9,151 bases of DNA from the NCBI GenBank assembly GCA_947174965.1, contig CAMWKY010000062.1, forward strand, positions 1 through 9,151, in the 5' to 3' direction. The notes below the pieces were generated by a model. That model was given only the letters and a program-made list of their open reading frames with translations. It did not search any database and had not been told where the DNA came from. Positions 6,375 through 9,151 of the stretch are shown here, piece by piece. The DNA comes from an uncultured Ruminococcus sp. (lineage in GTDB: Bacteria > Bacillota > Clostridia > Oscillospirales > Ruminococcaceae). Every line of letters begins with the position of its first letter. Position 1 is the first letter of the stretch. The position numbers and the translations under genes are program-made.

Positions 6375-7082
6375 CTATTTAAGTAAATTCAGCCTTTTTT
6401 CAAGCTGTTCAATTGGTATGCTGTTTGCGTGTGCGGAAATCTTCTGTATAAAAGAGTTTTTTGCTCTTGAAACAGAAAAAGCCATAAATTGATTATCAGC
6501 TTTAAAATCCTTATTCTCAGGTGGTTTCTCTGATTTGTTTTCGGTAAAAAGTATATTGTCAACAAATCCAAGCTGTAATGCTTTTTCAGCGTTCATCCAT
6601 GTTTCCTCGTCCATAAGATTTGAGATTTCCTCACGGGTGAGATTACTTTTTCGGACGTAAGCATTGATAATACTCTCTTTTACTTCATCAAGGACAGCAA
6701 TAGCCTTTTCCATATCAGCCTTGTTGCCGCAAGCCCATGTCATTGGATTGTGTATCATAATCATACCTGTTGGACTGATTAAGACTTCATCACCAGCCAT
6801 TGCCACAACAGAAGCTGCACTTGCAGCAATACCATCAATCTTGACAGTAATTTTGCCATTGTGATTACGGAGCATTGTGTAAATCTGACTTGCAGAAAAG
6901 CAGTCACCGCCTGGACTGTTAAGCCAGACAATCAAGTCGCCCTTGACTTTTGAAAGTTCATCACGGAATGTCTGCGGAGTAATTTCATCTCCCCACCACG
7001 TTTCGTCAGAAATAGGACCGTTGAAAATCAGCTCTGTTTCCGATGTTTCTTCGTTCTTCACGAAGTGCCAGAATTTTTTCAT
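6375..7082 (-). CDS. ClpP-like prohead protease
   Basis: This 235-residue serine protease of the phage ClpP/S14 type should trim the capsid scaffold domain during head maturation. Visible motifs: the ClpP oxyanion-side loop WLNSPGGDCFSASQIY (53-68), the nucleophile Ser88 in GIAASAASVVAMAGD, and the catalytic His111 in MIMIHNP. The acidic third residue is in LMDEETWMNAEKAL (about 156-169), where the canonical Asp position appears to hold Glu160, as is common in phage members. A variable tail after about residue 185 ends EQLEKRLNLLK. The ATG overlaps the endonuclease stop as ATGA and is served by AAAGGAGG at 7093-7100, which is embedded in the last codons of that gene. The neighbouring portal and capsid genes fit the function. 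Confidence 0.93.
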   Translation of the reverse strand: MKKFWHFVKNEETSETELIFNGPISDETWWGDEITPQTFRDELSKVKGDLIVWLNSPGGDCFSASQIYTMLRNHNGKITVKIDGIAASAASVVAMAGDEVLISPTGMIMIHNPMTWACGNKADMEKAIAVLDEVKESIINAYVRKSNLTREEISNLMDEETWMNAEKALQLGFVDNILFTENKSEKPPENKDFKADNQFMAFSVSRAKNSFIQKISAHANSIPIEQLEKRLNLLK

Positions 7083-7783
7083 TCTGTAGTTTCCTCCTTT
7101 TCATTAGATTTTAAGTCAGCAAAATTCAATCTTGCAAATTCTCCAAAATATAAAACAGCCGCTTTGTCATAAGCTTTAGCAGCATCTTGCGGATTGGAAA
7201 AATAGCCAAGAAATTTAGTTTTGCCATTAGGGTGAATTGATGCTAAGTATTTTTTCTTACGTTTGTCAAAACACACACCTTTATACCCTGTTGTATTCGA
7301 TGATGGCATTGCTGAATTTTGTGTGTTTTGGTGCTGTGTTGCACATCTTAAATTATTTTTGCGATTATCCCAAGGCTGTCCGTTTATGTGATCCACAACA
7401 ATATTATCAGGAGCATTTAATAAAAGTCGGTGCAGTTTTACTCTTTTCCCATTTAATTTGTTAAAACCTTGTGCATATCCATATTTATCAACAGACCAGT
7501 GATAATTTTTCAGCAAATCCAAGTCTTCATTATCAAATATGAAATAACGATCGCCTTTTGTAATGCATTTTATGAAGTTACTAAAGACCTCATACTGTTC
7601 TGGACAGTGACCACAAGTTTTTGTATGACCGCTTCTAAGGTAATAACCACGTACTTCTGTAAAATTTCCACAAGTACATTTGCAAAGCCATAAAGTTTCG
7701 CTTTTCTCAGGCTTATTGATTTCGGAAATTACCTGTAATTTTCCATAAATTTTACCTGTCATATCAACTTTTTTCCCCATCAT
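7079..7783 (-). CDS. Free-standing putative homing endonuclease: zinc ribbon + HNH + AP2 DNA-binding domain
   Basis: This 234-residue protein has three modules. Residues 10-60 form a zinc-ribbon-like domain starting GKIYGKLQVI, with Cys34, 36, 38 and 57, 60 (LCKCTCGN ... KTCGHC). Residues 80-155 are an HNH nuclease: YHWSVDKYGYAQG, LHRLLL with His118, VVDHINGQPWDNRKNNLRCAT with Asp131-His132 and Asn144, then QHQNTQNS. Residues 166-221 are an AP2 DNA-binding domain (GYKGVCFDKRKKKYLASI ... FLGYFSNPQDAAKAYDKAA ... GEFARLNF). This layout is typical of mobile phage endonucleases that cut a cognate uninserted locus. I chose ATG 7783 because GGAAAGGA at 7792-7799 lies eight bases away; an in-frame ATG at 7822 lacks such a site. 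It overlaps the portal end by 20 bases. It looks intact, not decayed. It is not needed for head assembly. Confidence 0.9.
   Translation of the reverse strand: MMGKKVDMTGKIYGKLQVISEINKPEKSETLWLCKCTCGNFTEVRGYYLRSGHTKTCGHCPEQYEVFSNFIKCITKGDRYFIFDNEDLDLLKNYHWSVDKYGYAQGFNKLNGKRVKLHRLLLNAPDNIVVDHINGQPWDNRKNNLRCATQHQNTQNSAMPSSNTTGYKGVCFDKRKKKYLASIHPNGKTKFLGYFSNPQDAAKAYDKAAVLYFGEFARLNFADLKSNEKEETTE
7083..7100 (-). promoter_or_regulatory. Ribosome-binding site of the protease, inside the endonuclease tail
   Basis: AAAGGAGG (7093-7100 on the minus strand), ten bases before the protease ATG, is translated as part of the final endonuclease residues NEKEETTE. This near-perfect site means protease synthesis need not rely on endonuclease translation. 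Confidence 0.8.
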
Positions 7784-9020
7784 TATCACTATCCTTTCCA
7801 TACGCTGCTCCAGCCGATGCAAGCGGTGTCATACTGCCGTTTACCATATATGTAAAACCGCCTTTATCTTCCGGAATTAAGTTCATATTTTCGAGTGTCC
7901 TCACATCATTCGGACAGAGGAAACCGTTCTGAATGCCGATACTATAGCCCTGCATACGGCTTGCATAGTCGCCACGAAGTAAGCCCTCAACGTTGAACTT
8001 GATGAAATACTGACCTTTTTCAGAATCAGAAAGAAGTGACTTCTGCAAACTCTGTTCCCAGCGGACAAGCCAGGGGTCAAGTGTATACTTCACAAATTCC
8101 AACGACTGCTGTTCGATATTGCTGAAAGTAGCGTGTTCAAGGTCGCCAATCATGTGCAGGGGTACACGATAAAGACGTGCGATTTCCTCAACCTGAAATT
8201 TACGTGTTTCAAGAAATTGTGCCTCATTATTTGGAATGGAAATCGGCTGATATTTCATGCCTTCTTCTAAAACTGCGACTTTGTGTGAATTGCCCGAACC
8301 GTACGCATTATGCCAGCCCTGACGGATTTTTTCAGGATCTTTGATAACTCCGGGATGTTCAAGTATACCAGACGGACTTGCACCATTTGCGAAGAATGTA
8401 GAGCCGTATTCCTCACAGGCAAGGGAAATTCCGATAGCGTTCTTTGCCATTGCAATCGGTGAATATCCCACAAGTCCGTCAAATCCCAGTCCAGGAATAT
8501 GCAGGACATCTTCAGCTTTCAGAATAATTTCGCCCTGCTCTTTCAGATTCGGATTTGCTTCATCGTAACGGCTGTATTTGTAAATTAGCCTATTTTTTTC
8601 ATCTCTGTCAATCTTGATTTTATCGGGCATAAGCGGATAAAGTCCCATGACTTCGCCATGCCCGTTACGGATAATCTGCGAAAAAGCATTGCCGTAAATC
8701 AGCAGGTGGGACATGAGCGTTTCCCTAAAAATAAAACTCGTCATTTCGGGATTCGGCTGGTCGTGAAGTAAAAAGTAAAGCGGGTGCATTGGCACTCGCT
8801 CTTTTCCGTTTTCTGTATATTTGTAGACATGAAGTGGCAGTTGTGCAATCGCCTCAGACAGTATTCTCACACAGGCATATACCACTGTATGTTGCAGAGC
8901 TGTTCTGTCTGTAACTCGCTTTCCGCTGTTGCTCCGACCGAAATAATAGCTGTAGGACGGTGAAGAATAGCTGTTTTTCGGCTTGTCACGACTTTTAAAA
9001 AGTCCTTTGAAAATGTTCAT
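7764..9020 (-). CDS. Phage portal protein, HK97 family
   Basis: The portal is the dodecameric ring at the packaging vertex through which terminase pumps DNA. The product is 418 residues, normal for HK97-family portals. Typical features in order: a basic N-terminus (MNIFKGLFKSRDKPKNS), the first conserved helix VYACVRILSEAIAQLPLHVY, HPLYFLLHDQPNPEMT, SHLLIYGNAFSQIIRNGHGEV with LYPLMPDKI, the ILKAEDVLHIPG segment with GYSPI, FANGASPSGIL, LEHATFSNIEQQSLEFVKYT and TLDPWLVRWEQSL, then the C-terminal LENMNLIPEDKGG. ATG 9020 is preferred over ATG 9029: AAAGGA at 9030-9035 lies nine bases from 9020 but directly abuts 9029. The C-terminal tail is acidic and overlaps the start of the endonuclease. Terminase is expected upstream but is outside the window. 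Confidence 0.95.
   Translation of the reverse strand: MNIFKGLFKSRDKPKNSYSSPSYSYYFGRSNSGKRVTDRTALQHTVVYACVRILSEAIAQLPLHVYKYTENGKERVPMHPLYFLLHDQPNPEMTSFIFRETLMSHLLIYGNAFSQIIRNGHGEVMGLYPLMPDKIKIDRDEKNRLIYKYSRYDEANPNLKEQGEIILKAEDVLHIPGLGFDGLVGYSPIAMAKNAIGISLACEEYGSTFFANGASPSGILEHPGVIKDPEKIRQGWHNAYGSGNSHKVAVLEEGMKYQPISIPNNEAQFLETRKFQVEEIARLYRVPLHMIGDLEHATFSNIEQQSLEFVKYTLDPWLVRWEQSLQKSLLSDSEKGQYFIKFNVEGLLRGDYASRMQGYSIGIQNGFLCPNDVRTLENMNLIPEDKGGFTYMVNGSMTPLASAGAAYGKDSDNDGEKS
7784..7799 (-). promoter_or_regulatory. Ribosome-binding site of the endonuclease, inside the portal gene
   Basis: GGAAAGGA (7792-7799 on the minus strand) lies eight bases before ATG 7783. The site is read as portal codons for the acidic C-terminal end (GKDSDNDGEKS), so the endonuclease start is nested in the portal gene and may be translated by the same ribosomes. 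Confidence 0.75.
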
Positions 9021-9037
9021 GAAAATCATTCCTTTCT
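9021..9037 (-). promoter_or_regulatory. Ribosome-binding site deciding the portal start
   Basis: AGAAAGGA (9030-9037 on the minus strand) is nine bases before ATG 9018-9020. The in-frame ATG at 9029 touches the site with no spacer and is unlikely to be the main start. Confidence 0.7.
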
Positions 9038-9151
9038 AAAAAGATTTCAATTTTAAAATTTTGTTAAAAAATAAAAATTATTTAAAACCCTTTACAAGCA
9101 ATTACAAATAATGTATAATTAAAAATGATTTATTTTATTTAACTAATAGGA
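9038..9151. other. AT-rich non-coding edge upstream of the portal gene
   Basis: No reading frame of useful length enters this stretch on either strand, and its composition is mostly A and T runs (for example AAAATTTT-type palindromes near 9050-9062). There is no GC-rich hairpin that would make a convincing terminator. A gap of this size is unusual in a window where the other genes touch or overlap, and it probably marks a boundary in the operon. Confidence 0.6.
9091..9119 (+). promoter_or_regulatory. Candidate sigma-A-type promoter reading rightward, away from the portal
   Basis: TTTACA at 9091-9096 and TATAAT at 9114-9119 are separated by exactly 17 bases; only one of twelve positions differs from consensus. 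The predicted start is near 9126, and AGGA at 9148-9151 could be the beginning of a ribosome-binding site for a plus-strand gene outside the window. The surrounding DNA is very AT-rich, which raises the chance of a random match. The TTACAA sequence also occurs twice, at 9092-9097 and 9102-9107, one helical turn apart. Confidence 0.45.

Noticed and set aside
7079..7783. HNH protein as a packaging partner of terminase (HK97 gp74 type)
   Set aside because: Those are short HNH proteins next to terminase or cos; this one has added zinc-ribbon and AP2 DNA-binding modules and lies between portal and protease, which fits a homing endonuclease better.
7764..7822. Endonuclease start at ATG 7822, giving 13 extra residues
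   Set aside because: No Shine-Dalgarno site fits it, the added residues do not look like the family, and ATG 7783 has GGAAAGGA at eight bases.
7079..7822. Group I intron or intein carrying the HNH gene
   Set aside because: Portal and protease frames are both complete and overlap the endonuclease directly, leaving no intron RNA sequence and no split host gene.
9021..9029. Portal start at ATG 9029
   Set aside because: AAAGGA abuts this ATG with no spacer; ATG 9020 has the normal nine-base spacing.
9040..9090. A rho-independent terminator or minus-strand promoter in the AT-rich edge
   Set aside because: Only AT palindromes without a GC stem are present, and minus-strand hexamer pairs match the consensus poorly (the best, TTGTAA-17-TAAATA, matches only three positions of the -10 box).
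1..9151. CRISPR array, tRNA, integrase, att site, diversity-generating retroelement or anti-phage system
   Set aside because: No spaced direct repeats, no tRNA-like fold, and no reverse transcriptase or defence-type domains are seen; all coding space is accounted for by the structural genes and the endonuclease.

Overview
The window is the left-reading head-and-tail (morphogenesis) module of a tailed phage or prophage with a long, probably flexible tail (HK97-type head, siphovirus-like). Every convincing gene lies on the minus strand. The DNA is AT-rich, Shine-Dalgarno sites are strong (AAAGGAGG, GGAGGTG), TGA and TAA are ordinary stops, and the protein types are those of phages of low-GC Bacillota. 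I infer a Clostridia-type host, perhaps a gut Ruminococcus relative. Nothing in the window (att site, host gene, integrase) settles whether this is an integrated prophage or a free phage.

Layout in transcription order, right to left: a 122-base AT-rich non-coding edge (9030-9151) with a promoter-like site pointing the other way; portal protein (7764-9020); a free-standing zinc-ribbon/HNH/AP2 putative homing endonuclease (7079-7783); ClpP-like prohead protease (6375-7082); HK97-fold major capsid protein (5199-6362); head-tail connector (4930-5202); head-closure adaptor (4574-4930); HK97-gp10-like protein (4189-4590); probable tail terminator (3875-4192); phi13-type major tail protein (3272-3871); tail assembly chaperone G (2871-3251) and its -1 frame extension T (to 2710); and the tape measure protein, which starts at a GTG at 2694 and is still open at base 1.

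The genes are packed as one operon. Many junctions overlap by ATGA or TAATG, and no gap between genes exceeds about 20 bases. The portal forms the DNA entry vertex. The protease would trim the capsid N-terminal scaffold domain. The connector, adaptor and gp10-like proteins close the head and join it to the tail. The G/GT chaperones hold the tape measure while the major tail protein polymerises along it. The large terminase subunit usually lies just upstream of the portal and is presumably beyond the right edge. The rest of the tape measure and the tail tip genes lie beyond the left edge.

The points that go beyond routine annotation are: a clear programmed -1 frameshift site (nine A) joining G to a 61-residue T domain; the three-domain putative homing endonuclease set between portal and protease with overlaps at both ends and carrying the protease ribosome-binding site in its last codons; eight perfectly phased 11-residue tape measure repeats; and an outward-facing promoter at the right edge. 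I found no new defence or cargo system in this window.
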